A DNA stretch of 64,000 nt. Origin: Homalodisca vitripennis. Taxonomy: Eukaryota; Arthropoda; Insecta; Hemiptera; Cicadellidae. The first letter of the stretch is position 1. Each line of letters begins with the position of its first letter. A program made the position numbers and the translations under genes. The stretch covers positions 149,903,501 to 149,967,500 of the forward strand of contig NC_060212.1 in the NCBI RefSeq assembly GCF_021130785.1, read 5' to 3'. Under the pieces are notes generated by a model, which worked only from the letters and a program-made list of their open reading frames with translations, did not search any database and was not told the origin of the DNA. Shown piece by piece: positions 46,729-58,035 of this stretch.

Positions 46729-47675
46729 GCATTGTGTTATTAACGTAATATTAGCATTATAAGGATTTGCAGAGTTCCATATAAGACTAAACCTGGCATT
46801 CATTCTCCTAAGATATCACAGCGGTTGGTGGGTTGGAGATCAAAAAATATTTTACAAATTGAATAGAGTTGCAGTTACATCGCTATACCTGGACATATTT
46901 TGGTATATAATCCCCAAAAGTAAAGATTGCCACACGCATTACGTGGAATGAGAAGCAATGAAATAACTGGACGAAATAAGATACTAAAGTTCCGATCTTA
47001 AATATATTTTAGGTTAAATTCCTTGTTTAAGGTGCTCTTCCATAAAGGAACTTGCAAGTAGTTGCCAGTCAGGATAGAAAACTTCTTCACTTCAGAACTT
47101 TACCACTTTAATTAAAAGCTGTGGAGATGGTAGTGAATAAATCTTATCCCATTTATTCCTTTGGTCATTGAACTTTTTAAATGGCTAAATATTAAATGGC
47201 ACGTACGTGCGGAGGAAAGACAGATAATCTTTCCTCACAGCGTTACGTGATAGTCGTGGCGTGAGTAACCCTGCGATAACGCCTCGCGCGCGCCGCCATG
47301 CGGCCTGTGTTGACGCTCGGCTTTGTGATATTGTTTAATCTTGTGACCTTCAAGGTGGCCTTGAAGTTATGACGTAAAACAAAAAAGCAGATCAAAAGTT
47401 CGGTTATTATCAGTACAGCACAACAAGCGAAATGTGTGTTTGCACATTTATATTTCATCCGAGGTTTGCATTACATTTATTAATGTACAATAAATGTTTT
47501 TACAATTAATGTTGGATTGAGAAATATCGCACAGATTCACAGCGAAAGACATTGTGCAAAATTGTTATTTATGCCTTGCTAAACTTTTTTGGTGTATACA
47601 AGGTATATCGACATCAAGTGGATTAAAATATTGCAAAAGATCGTGTTTTAAGCCCTAAGTAATATAATATAATTG
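46729..47675. other. No recognisable gene; palindromic TCAAGGT pair at 47348
   Basis: A CpG-rich bit at 47255-47300 (GCCTCGCGCGCGCCGCC) precedes CCTTCAAGGTGGCCTTGAAG at 47348-47367, an inverted pair of TCAAGG half-sites as bound by FTZ-F1/ERR-type receptors. The minus frame 47243-47458 has no recognisable domain. Confidence 0.3.
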
Positions 47676-48200
47676 CCGAAAGTTGTGCGTGGTATCGTCG
47701 AGATAATCTTTCGAATGGTGTAAGGCTAATCAATAGGCTCCCTGAAGAGATCAAACGCGTCAATAACCGCAAACAATTTAAATCTCGATTAAAACACTTC
47801 CTAGTGTCTAGGGCATTTTACTCCGTTGACGAGATTGCGACGGGTCCCTAGGATAGTCTTCAGTAACATTTAAAAAACATTCTCTAACTCTCGTTCTCAT
47901 ATCCAAGAAATTCGTCCACAATTGAGGAACCGGCGACAGGTGTCACGTACCCAAAAAGTAATTTTAACTTTATATTTATCTATTATTTTTACTAATAATT
48001 AAAATTGTGTTAGTTATCAAATTTATTAGGACTTTTATTTTCATATGACGCCTGCAACACAATTATTGTTCAAATCAAATCAGATTTTTAGTGCCGGAAC
48101 ATTATAAAACGCATTGCAAGTCAGATTTTACATTTTACTTGCTCATTGCTACTTGTTAATTTTGTTTCATGCAATGAAGAATATTATTATTATTATTTTA
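47676..48200 (+). mobile_element. 5'-truncated non-LTR retrotransposon: RT C-terminus and 3' UTR
   Basis: The plus strand reads RRDNLSNGVRLINRLPEEIK followed by FKSRLKHFLVSRAFYSVDE and a stop near 47851. The GxxLxNxLPxEIKxxxxxxxFKxxLxxFLxxxxFYSxxEF pattern is the C-terminal end of a CR1/jockey-like RT. About 340 bp of 3' UTR follow, ending in GCAATGAAGAATATT and (ATT)n. The coding part has no internal stop over about 58 codons but everything upstream is missing. Confidence 0.8.
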
Positions 48201-48309
48201 GAATGATCATTAAAGTAAAAGCATACTACCCTTTAAAAATTACGAAAAGAAAGAGTAATAAACACCACTAGTACAAAAACGTTCGGACAGAATCGAGTAT
48301 AACGTCAAG

Positions 48310-48680
48310 TGGTTTCTAATTGGGTGGGGAGGGAAGGGGTGGAGTTTTCACTTCCGATAAATCCAAATGTGTCCAAATTAGCTAAGATTTGCCGAGACTA
48401 CTTTCTTCGCCGAGGGCGCGAGCGGCAGCTGGAGCAGCAAGCGGCAGCGCGACGTTATGTTAATTGCTGCGGTCCTCCTGCGAGGCTTTGCGGCCGGAAT
48501 AAACATGAGCACCCCATCACGCCCCCTCCCCCACACTCGACTACGACCACTCGCTACAAATTGTGCGTGTTTAAGTGCTTTCATCGTCCTCATAACGAAG
48601 CCGCAGGCTCGTCGGCGGTTTAATCACGCTTATAACGAAGAGCCTCACGTACGACACGGCCTAGTTTGCGTGCTGTAATT
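48310..48680. promoter_or_regulatory. CpG-dense island, candidate promoter, exon or enhancer
   Basis: The densest CpG run in the window: GCCGAGGGCGCGAGCGGCAG, GCAAGCGGCAGCGCGACG, GAGGCTTTGCGGCCGGAA and more. It opens frames in three phases (48309-48623 plus, 48457-48678 plus, 48378-48593 minus), none with a known domain. TAACGAAG occurs twice (48592, 48631) and TAATTATTAA follows. It stands out strongly against AT-rich surroundings. Confidence 0.35.
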
Positions 48681-50440
48681 ATTAACATACCGCGATCCTT
48701 AAGGAAACATTAGTACGACATTATCTGCCACCAAGTATTAATGCGTAAGGCTTACTATACTTTTTATTATATCGCATAACGAAACATTTGCACGGATAGT
48801 AAAAATAGCAAAATCCATTATTATTAGTACATAATAATATTACAGTGCATAAGCAAGAACATTGTAGTAGTCCAAACATCTAGCGGGATTTGTATCCTGA
48901 TCACAATCTGCTTGCATTCAGAAAAATTAAAAATTGATAAACTCCTTATTGTATTTCAAACCAATTAACGAATAAAAATGTCTAGTTCATTACTAAACAA
49001 AAACGTAAGAGGTGAATTTTCACCATACAAACCAGAAATATCCATCGAAGTTTTACCGCAAAACTCGCAAAGTTGTTGGTTGCTATTTTTAGTTTAGGTA
49101 CAATACCGAGGTATAAGTTTCGTTTCATCTGTTCCGGAATTCCCTGCGGAAGCAAGGGATTGGTGAGGGGCGTCTGTTGGGGGGTTGGGAAGGGGTGAGG
49201 GGCGAACTTGCCACTTTTACTTCAGAAAGTAATAAATAAGTTATTTGGTTACCGTGAGCAAGTTTACCTCCACATTTTCGCGTTGACTTTGTATTTTATC
49301 AACAATAAAGGGGCAAACTGTATTTGATAGTGTTAATAGCCAGATTCATAAATGATACAAACAAGTATACAATTCATTTCTAAAATTAATTTGTAAAAGG
49401 TATTTTGTAACCAAACTAATGTATACAATTAACAGACACTTGCTGCTTCTTGTATTGTCAATAAGAAAATACTAAATTATTATTTATCTGCCATTACACA
49501 TACTTATACCCTCATTAACTATTAATAACTACTACTCAATATATGACTAATATTTGAAGAATTAAATTAAATTATTGCAATCGTCCAATCTTGTAAAGCG
49601 ATATTAATTAACTACCATGTGACTTGTTATGAGAGTATGATTGAAGAATGATTACAGCAAGTTTAATGGATGAATGAGGAGTTACTTTATTACTAATCAA
49701 GCGAGTCCAAAACTAACCAAGTTTGTACTGATCTTAGTTATATTGATAGGGTGTTGAAATCCAGCTTCCAGTGGAAAACATTTCCCTATCTAAGGGCCTT
49801 GATTCACATAACCAAGACTAAGAATGGCATGGGATTCATTGATAAGATCCATTTAGTTGAAGGGGTTAATGCGGTCATCTATCAAAATAGAATATTCATT
49901 TCCAACACATCTTACCGTTAAACTACTCTTGAAATCCGCCTTTAAAGATTTCTCAAGTTCAAGATCAAACCACTTATTACTCCAAGCGTATAATTTTCAT
50001 TAAAATGTTATGAATAAACTTAAATCGACTCCATAGACTTTTCTATATATTACACACGCTAAAAATTAATACTATCAGAAGAAACTCTTAAAAAAGTTAT
50101 TAACAGTGTGTAATGGTTAATTAACTATTCAATGCAGACAATAATGGCTACAACCTGGACAATTATAAAATTGAGAATAGCTCGAGGCATGGTTGAAAAA
50201 CATGAGCTTCTTTAGTATTTTTGATATAGGTAAGTGAACGTTTGTTCGTATTTGGTAAAAGTCCACAAAGAGGGTATAATATACTTTTGACGTCAATAAA
50301 CACAAAATATAAATACAAACCTGTAAAAAATCATATTAGACAAACTCATTCCATCGAAACTGTTCCAAATAAAATAATCGCGTGCTGAAACATCAATGTC
50401 GATAAAAAAACTAGGGCTCTCACAAGCCCTTGGAATTAGT
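48681..50440. other. AT-rich DNA; G-rich tract at 49140-49210
   Basis: The tract at 49140-49210 has five runs of three or more G and might form a quadruplex. No gene or repeat was recognised elsewhere. Confidence 0.45.
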
Positions 50441-50830
50441 GGCTAAGCCTTGCTGACGGTTTTCGAATCCGATTTTCCAAACCACTTTCCCCCACCTCTA
50501 CCCGCGCCTCTGACGTCACTGTCCCTCCCCTCCCTCTTTACTGGCCACGCCGGTTAGTTAATGAAGCGGAGTAATTACAAATTTACCGACCACGGCAGTA
50601 AGCCCTTCCGCTCACAAAATACACGTTGACACAACCACTTTTAATTTTAGACCTATTTCAGTGTTTTGGCTTATCTGGATTCGCAGTTGAACAGATCGCT
50701 GACCGCTTGGATTAGACAGCACTATTCGTTTAAGGGTTATTTTTGACGGAAGGGGTTGACGGCGACAAGCATTTAGCCAGTCACTCAGGCGGTACCGAAG
50801 TGGAAACAATGGCGGAACCCATGTCGATGG
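50440..50830. promoter_or_regulatory. GC-richer patch with a perfect CRE
   Basis: TGACGTCA at 50511-50518 is the full CREB/ATF palindrome, flanked by pyrimidine-rich CACTGTCCCTCCCCTCCCTC. GAGTAATTACAAAT near 50568 is a homeodomain-type site. A minus frame (50612-50857) lacks recognisable domains. Confidence 0.3.
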
Positions 50831-51390
50831 TATCGCTCGCTTGGCATGTACGTACATAAAGAAATATTTTTAAATTTTTCACTTGAAAAGTAGTATGAAG
50901 TAACACGATTTTCCATCTCTTAACTAAATAAAATGGTTGAAAAATACAACCAAAACAACATTTTTTATCTTGAAGATCTTGAGAGTAAAGAATCAAACAT
51001 GTAGAAATAAATGTTAATAGTCCATTCCAAAATTTGCGTTAGGGTACCCTCCAAGTTTGCGTCACCTACCAAGTGGCATCAGTTTAAAGTTCACTAATAT
51101 TTACTGTGTTAGTCACATGAGGTAACCTTACGTTTGTTTTTCTTAAGATCATTGAGAATTTACAAATTGTAAATGGGTCTTAATAGCATTAGAATTGCAT
51201 CGAGTTTCGAAGTACAAATTTTTAATATTTCTGTTAGTAGCCTAGTATATGGAACTCGTATTTCACTCTGCGACTCATATCGACTGATATACTCAGGCTA
51301 GATGATACAGATCACTGCGGCATTGTAAAAAGTATAACTGATATTCTACCCTAAACTGTAAAAATTTTACAGACGAAGGGATAAATATGT
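50831..51390. other. AT-rich unique DNA
   Basis: Nothing recognised. Confidence 0.5.
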
Positions 51391-51770
51391 CACTGAGGTG
51401 GTCCAAATTGAATTTTTTTGGCATCAATATTTTGTTATCTCCTCACTGAGTTGGTCTAAATTTCATTTTTATAGCATCAATGTTTTGGTATCACCTAACA
51501 AAGTTGGTCTGAATTACACTTTTCTAGCATCAATGTTTTGTTATCTCCTCTCTGAGTTGGTTTAAATTTCATTTTTTATAGCATCAATGTTTTGGTATCA
51601 CCTAACAAAGTTGGTCTGAATTACACTTTTCTAGCATCAATGTTTTGTTACTGCCTCTCTGAGTTGGTTTAAATTTCACTTTTTTACAGCATTAACGTTT
51701 TTTTTATCACCTCATCAATGGGGGTTGGCCAAAATTTCGCATTTTTACTATCCGCATTTTTTTTTCGTTT
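51391..51770. repeat. Tandem array, 53-54 bp monomer in dimers, about 7 monomers
   Basis: Monomer starts at about 51395, 51448, 51501, 51554, 51608, 51661 and 51722. Two monomer types alternate: CTGAGTTGGTTTAAATTTC and CAAAGTTGGTCTGAATTAC. The 107-bp dimers 51501-51607 and 51608-51714 are nearly identical, so the dimer was the unit of recent duplication. Confidence 0.9.
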
Positions 51771-53490
51771 TTATATTAATCTTGAAAATGATATAAAACT
51801 TGACCTTCTTTTAAATGTAGAGATTTAAATGACCCTTCCTTGTGTACATGACCGTTAGATGCGACAATATACAAATCAGTCTAGGCCTTCCTAAAGTAAA
51901 GCATTTACGCACTAAATTTCAATACTTGAACTAAAATAATTATCAATATTTTATTCAAAAACAATTTTCCATACTTCAGTAGCTGGACAAGATTAAAAAT
52001 ATAATGCTTACATAAGGTTAAAAATTTAACGGGGTTGCATTTAAAACAAGTATAAATCAGAAACATTGTTCCACAAAGAAACACACGAGTGTGCAGTGAG
52101 TATAAATAACACATTAATGCACTGCCGCAAACTGTCAAGCGAGGCCGGTGCACGCGTACTGTCGTGTGTGCTGGAATTAAGTTACACGGACCCGAAAGTA
52201 TGCACGCCAGATATCGTTAATGTAAATTGCATAGAACTTTGATAGCGGTAACTGATGGACTAATTTAAATTGAACACATACTCGTACAGTGCGTCATAAA
52301 AGAGGTCATAACCGATTGTGAGAATGGATTATCGTACATTAGTGAACTAAACGATTTCCCCAAAAAATCCATTCTTGAGAACTGTTTAAAATTATGCTCA
52401 TGATTTTCAATACAGAATGTGCCAAAATACGTTATACATGATGTAAAGACTTTTTTTAAACCTAAATACTTACATTGCGGGTACTTAATAACCATATTTT
52501 CCACAACATACTTAAAAAGGTGAAAGGAAAATATGTTTAAATTGTTCTTAGGGGCCAGTTTTATGATAATCTGTTCTGTCATATTTAATATGAGGACATA
52601 TGAAACACCCTGATTAAACATTTACTTCCGATAGTGGGAAGAAACGTGATAATCATAACTGCACAGCATAGAGGAGATCTCAAGACGCATAGGCTTTGTT
52701 GACTTTGCAGCAAAAGGTTGTATTTTATGGCGGTACAATCACAAGCACATTGGCACATGGAATTTGCTAATTATGCATTGAATTTTAGAAAATTTTAAAC
52801 GAACACTTTTAACGTGTGCTGTACTGTATATTCAAGATCCAGTTGTAAATTTGGAAGCTATACCGTGCTCCTTTTATGTGTATATAATGCAAAATAATAC
52901 AAATATAACATTTGTAACAAGGAAAATGCACAATGTTAACGAAACCGAACCCAGACTAGAGCTTTATAATTGACAAAGAGCTGTTTGTGAACGTTATGAA
53001 AGCCGTTGTTTAAATGTAACGTCACAAAAACAACTGTTGTTCCGTACTTATTTTACATAATTTAAGATTAGAACCTTTGTTCAGTTAAATAACAAGAATA
53101 TTAATGAAAAGTGTCTTCAACGATTGTTTGACCAAATAGTATTATCTGTCAGAATTGAAATATTCACAGCGCAATGCTCAATTTGCGGACATTTGCCATT
53201 TGTCTGTGTTATAACGTTTCGAGAACTAAGAGTTCCCAGAGACGTAAAAGTTAAATTAAAGCTACCTTTTGTTCTAAGAAAAACCTCTAAGGGGAAAAAA
53301 TTAATTTCCCCTTTCCACTTAGCGTGATATTACTTGACAAAAAAATATAATTTCGTGAATTTTCTAAAGTAGTTACACACAAAAATATATAAACATAATA
53401 AAATAAATTAGAACTGAATACTGTACCTTAATAATGATATTATTAAGAATCCTACAAGACCTTCTTCTAAGTGTGTCATTCGACTGTATG
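51771..53490. other. AT-rich DNA; repeat-like terminus near 52600
   Basis: A 118-codon minus frame (52265-52621) starts within CAGGGTGTTTCATATGTCC (minus strand), which resembles the CAGGGTGTT end of common insect transposable repeats. I therefore read the frame as part of an unidentified dispersed repeat. The other frames (51905-52153 minus, 53124-53327 plus) are unassignable. Confidence 0.35.
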
Positions 53491-54958
53491 GTAACTCTTG
53501 TTAGAAGGGATCAACAGACATGAAACTCAGGAGTTGGTACGTAGGGATCCTCTTGGTCCAAGGAAGCACTATATTGACTTTGGGATCAAATGATCAAAGG
53601 GATGTACGTCTGTGTATTAACTCTTGTTAGAAGGGATCAACAGATACGAAACTCAGGAGTTGGTACGTAGGGATCCTCTTGGTCCAAGGAAGCACTATAT
53701 TGACTTTGGGATCAAATGATCAAAGGGCTGTACGTCTGTGTATTAACTCTTGTTAGAAGGGATCAACAGACACGAAACTCAGGAGTAGGTACGAAGGGAT
53801 CCTCTTGGTCCAAGGAAGCACTATATTGACTTTGGGATCAAATGATCAAAGGGATGTACGTCTGTGTATTAACTCTTGTTAGAAGGGATCAACAGACACG
53901 AAACTCAGGAGTTGGTACGTAGGGATCCTCTTGGTCCAAGGAAGCACTATATTGACTTTGGGATCAAATGATCAAAGGGCTGTACGTCTGTGTATTAACT
54001 CTTGTTAGAAGGGATCAACAGACACGAAACTCAGGAGTTGGTACGTAGGGATCCTCTTGGTCCAAGGAAGCACTATATTGACTTTGGGATCAAATGATCA
54101 AAGGGATGTACGTCTGTGTATTAACTCTTGTTAGAAGGGATCAACAGACACGAAACTCAGGAGTAGGTACGTAGGGATCCTCTTGGTCCAAGGAAGCACT
54201 ATATTGACTTTGGGATCAAATGATCAAAGGGCTGTACGTCTGTGTATTAACTCTTGTTAGAAGGGATCAACAGACACGAAACTCAGGAGTAGGTACGTAG
54301 GGATCCTCTTGGTCCAAGGAAGCACTATATTGACTTTGGGATCAAATGATTAAAGGGCTGTACGTCTGTGTATTAACTCTTGTTAGAAGGGATCAACAGA
54401 CACGAAAATTTAGGAGTAGGTACGAAGGGATCCTCTTGGTCCAAGGAAGCACTATATTGAATTTGGGATCAAATGATCAAAGGGATGTACGTCTGTGTAT
54501 TAACTCTTGTTAGAAGGGATCAAAGACACGAAACTCAGGAGTTGGTACGTAGGGATCCTCTTGGTCCAACAGACCACGAAAATCAGGGTTGTACGTCTGT
54601 GTATTAACTCGTAGGGACCCTCAGGAGTTGGTACGAGGGATCCTCTTGGTCCAAGGAAGCACTATATTGACTTTGGGATCAAATGATCAAAGGGCTGTAC
54701 GTCTGTGTATTAACTCTTGTTAGAAGGGATCAACAGACACGAAACTCAGGAGTTGGTACGTAGGGATCCTCTTGGTCCAAGGAAGCACTATATTGACTTT
54801 GGGATCAAATGATCAAAGGGCTGTACGTCTGTGTATTAACTCTTGTTAGAAGGGATCAACAGACACGAAACTCAGGAGTAGGTACGTAGGGATCCTCTTG
54901 GTCCAAGGAAGCACTATATTGACTTTGGGATCAAATGATCAAAGGGCTGTACGTCTGT
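53491..54958. repeat. Satellite array, 126-bp unit, about 11.6 copies
   Basis: GGTCCAAGGAAGC recurs at 53555, 53681, 53807 and onward at 126 bp. Units run TAACTCTTGTTAGAAGGG, CAACAGACACGAAACTCAGG, GGGATCCTCTTGG and TTTGGGATCAAATGATCAAA. GGGATGTACG and GGGCTGTACG variants alternate through the first six units. A scrambled, shortened unit at 54520-54645 marks an unequal exchange. This is the longest array in the window. Confidence 0.97.
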
Positions 54959-57070
54959 TCGATAACTATTTCGTTTCGTTATGTCGAGTCTTTTGATACC
55001 CAGTAATGTTTATTAAATTCTGTAATAAGGATTGAATTATTTAGCGTATTAAACAATGTGTAGGATGAAATTAAGTTGGGGCTTATATTTATAGGAAATA
55101 CAAATAAACAAACATTTTAATAAACAGGATCATCGACAATCTTCCTGGTTATGGGACATGAGGGAGGAACTGATTGAGCAGTTTGCCGGGGCGATTCCCA
55201 CAGGAAATTAAACGATTGGCGAGAGTTTGAAACAACCCACGAACGCATGAGGAGTAAAACCTTTCATTTACTGAAACAAACTGTGAATTTCGTACATTTT
55301 ATGAAAAAATATGAACTGTATACATAGAGTACTATATTGATCACAAGCAATTTTATTATGCTTGCTCGCACATTCCTTTTCGAACTTAAAAAACTCAATC
55401 TTGTGACACCTCTTATCAAGATTAGTTTGTTATACAAAAGCTGAATATGCATACCTAAAATGAACTTTTTATCGGCCGCACTCAGAAAATCCAAACTCAT
55501 TATTCATCTGTAGGGTAAAAAATGCACTTTTTCAACGAGTCTTATAATATTGCCCCGTCGATTAACGCAAGGAAATTGTCATTGAATAAGTTTCTCACCT
55601 CATCTTAAGATGTAATCCGATTCCCAAAACATCTTTAAAATCCTTATACGATCTGAATATCTGAAATTATATTGCAATTAATACAATACACCCGTTATGT
55701 AAAAATATAAAACTGATGTAATGGATTTGTAAATAACAAGATAAAAGCAAGATAAATGCTCGCTTTGAGTTCATGATTTCAAGTAAAATTTAGATTGCTA
55801 TATAATGTTCAACGTTACCTTGAATTAAACGTTAATACTGATTTATACAGCTATATAATACCATGCAGATATAAATTCATCGATAATCCGGAGCAAATAA
55901 ACGTCATACTTATTTATACACAGCGATTACGATAAAACGATGTCTTTTGTTGTTATCTGAATAGCAAACGAGAGGAAGAAAGGGATAAAGGATGCCGTAG
56001 AAAAGTGGCAGACTGGGAAGGGAAGAAGTGGCGTTTGTCAAAATTAGATTTAGGTAAACCAATATCACGCATTTTCCAACATATCAGTCTCTGCAGTAGT
56101 CAATTGTGTTACCTTTTTTGATCGGATTTCTTGTAACCGGTATAACAGTTTCTTATTTAGGAATCCAACATTTTAACAGTAAAACTTTAACATATATAGT
56201 AAAACTTTAATACTATTACACGTTTATAAACACATCATCAATTTAAAATTTGAATTGGAAATGGCTGAGAGGCTATATTTAAAAAGTTAATTAGTACCAG
56301 AATAATAATTTCTCTCGTGGAAATAACAAATGTAATTATTATCACTGACTGGAAAGGCATTTGTAATTGACGCTTTCGATTTCTCCCGTAAGTCTGTATC
56401 GAGGGATGAAGATAACATAGAACTAGCAATACAAATAATGGAACATCTGCTTATAAATTACGTTGTTATATTTAAAAATGTATGTTTCTATGGTAGTACG
56501 TAAAAGAAAAAATAATAATTATTATAGTAAACGTAAATTTTATCAATATGAACCCTGATTTCACCGGTATGACCATTGATGTACAAGTAGGAACCAAGCA
56601 AATTAGTTTCTATTTCTAAAATAGTTTTTATTTCTACAATAGATATTTTTTGTCTGTAATTTACAACACAGTGATATGGAGGTAGTTCGTAGAATGAGCA
56701 CAAAATTAAACTAGTTTTATAATTAACCGAAAATAAAACAATACAATTCAAACGAAATAAGAGAATACAGGAAGCCAGTTAACGGAATGCAATCAAAATC
56801 GGGTTTACAATTCAGTGAATAGTAAAATGTAGACTGTTAAGAAAAGGATTTATTGCCTTCAGTTTGAATTTTATGACCGACTCTGTTTTATATACAAGCG
56901 GACGGAGTGTCACAACACAGGTGGTCTGCATCAGACCCGCGAATTAATGTGTGAACTGTATAAACTAAAGTCACAAGTTTGTAAAATTTAAATCATTACC
57001 AAAAATATGCAATACGCTGCAATTGTCAAACACATTTAAAGCTAAACCTTAGATGGCCATAATTATAGAT
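54959..57070. other. AT-rich DNA without a recognised gene
   Basis: Minus frames at 55264-55500, 56238-56429 and 56488-56751 have no recognisable domain. A small direct repeat AGTAAAACTTTAA occurs at 56178 and 56199. Confidence 0.45.
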
Positions 57071-57074
57071 AATT

Positions 57075-57108
57075 GTGCGTGCGCGTGTGTGTGCGTGCGT
57101 GTGCGCTT
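57075..57108. repeat. (GT/GC)n simple repeat
   Basis: Alternating GTGCGTGCGCGTGTGTGTGC tract, the only long purine-pyrimidine alternation of this kind here. Confidence 0.9.
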
Positions 57109-57300
57109 GCTCACTATAACATTTTTGGTACTGTGTTCTGAAATATGACATTACTTCTTCAATTGGTAACTCTTAAAGCATGTAAATAAAGCAAAGAAAT
57201 GGTAATTGATGGTTTGATTTTGGAATGGTCTCTAGCTCTCAGCAGATAGCCTAATGAACCAAAATTTAACATGTTAGGAATTAGGTAGCTTCCATACTTA

Positions 57301-57583
57301 CAATCTTGAGTTTCAGCCCATAAGAACAATGTAACAACTATAAATACATTACACTCTTTTAATTGGTCGGAGAATCGAGATAGAAGGATGAATATTTAAG
57401 GATGACGTACAAAAAGTTCGAGATCTTTTTAAAGACCAATAAATAATTTTAAAAGGGTAAAAAAGAGTAAGGATGAATACTACTTACATCTTAAAAATTA
57501 CATCTTGCATAACTCTACGATTAAAATAAGACTGTTAATGTGTTTAAAGTGTAACATTGTTCTTATGGGGCTAAACTCAAGAT
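57301..57583. repeat. Dispersed repeat family B core as an inverted pair
   Basis: Left arm 57301-57369 (minus family B: CTTGAGTTTCAGCCCATAAG, AACAATGTAACA) and right arm 57519-57583 (plus: TTTAAAGTGTAACATTGTTC, TTATGGGGCTAAACTCAAGA) are inverted copies about 150 bp apart. Either family B has a palindromic form or two copies landed head-to-head. Confidence 0.65.
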
Positions 57584-57747
57584 GGCCGATGATACAGATG
57601 GCTTTTAATATAAATAGAGTAGCGGCTGACAAAATTAACCTTTGTTTAACTGGGAAATAGAGATATGGGCAGTTTTTTTCGATTATATAGTACGAGAAAC
57701 AGAAGGGAATTAATGCTGTTACTAATATTATGAGTATAAGATCCAAA

Positions 57748-58035
57748 ATACAGCAACAATAACCTGGTGTAATACAGCGACAATAGTCAGGTGAAATATG
57801 GCATCAATAATTGGTGTAATACAGCAACAATAACCAGGTGGAATACAGCAACAATAACCTGGTGTAATAGAATGAAAATAGTCAGGCGAAATATGGCAAC
57901 AATAATTGGTGTAATACGGCAACAATAACCTGTGTAATACAGAAAGAATAACCTGTCGTAATACAGAAAGAATAACCTGTGTAATACAGAAAGAATAACC
58001 AGGTGTAATACAGCAACAATAACCAAGTGTAATTA
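57748..58035. repeat. Minisatellite, about 24-bp unit, about 12 copies
   Basis: GTAATACAGCAACAATAACCAGG-type units with frequent substitutions (GCGACAATAGTC, GAAAGAATAACC). Long minus frames here are repeat artefacts. Confidence 0.9.

Noticed and set aside
52265..52621. 118-codon minus frame as a gene
   Set aside because: It begins in a CAGGGTGTTTC sequence typical of dispersed repeat ends, and no domain is recognisable.
53491..54958. CRISPR-like or phage-like array
   Set aside because: The repeat is contiguous, 126 bp throughout, with no spacers and no associated genes.
57728..58026. Minus frames rich in Val/Ile/Cys as a membrane protein
   Set aside because: They derive from the 24-bp minisatellite, which is open because its length is a multiple of three.
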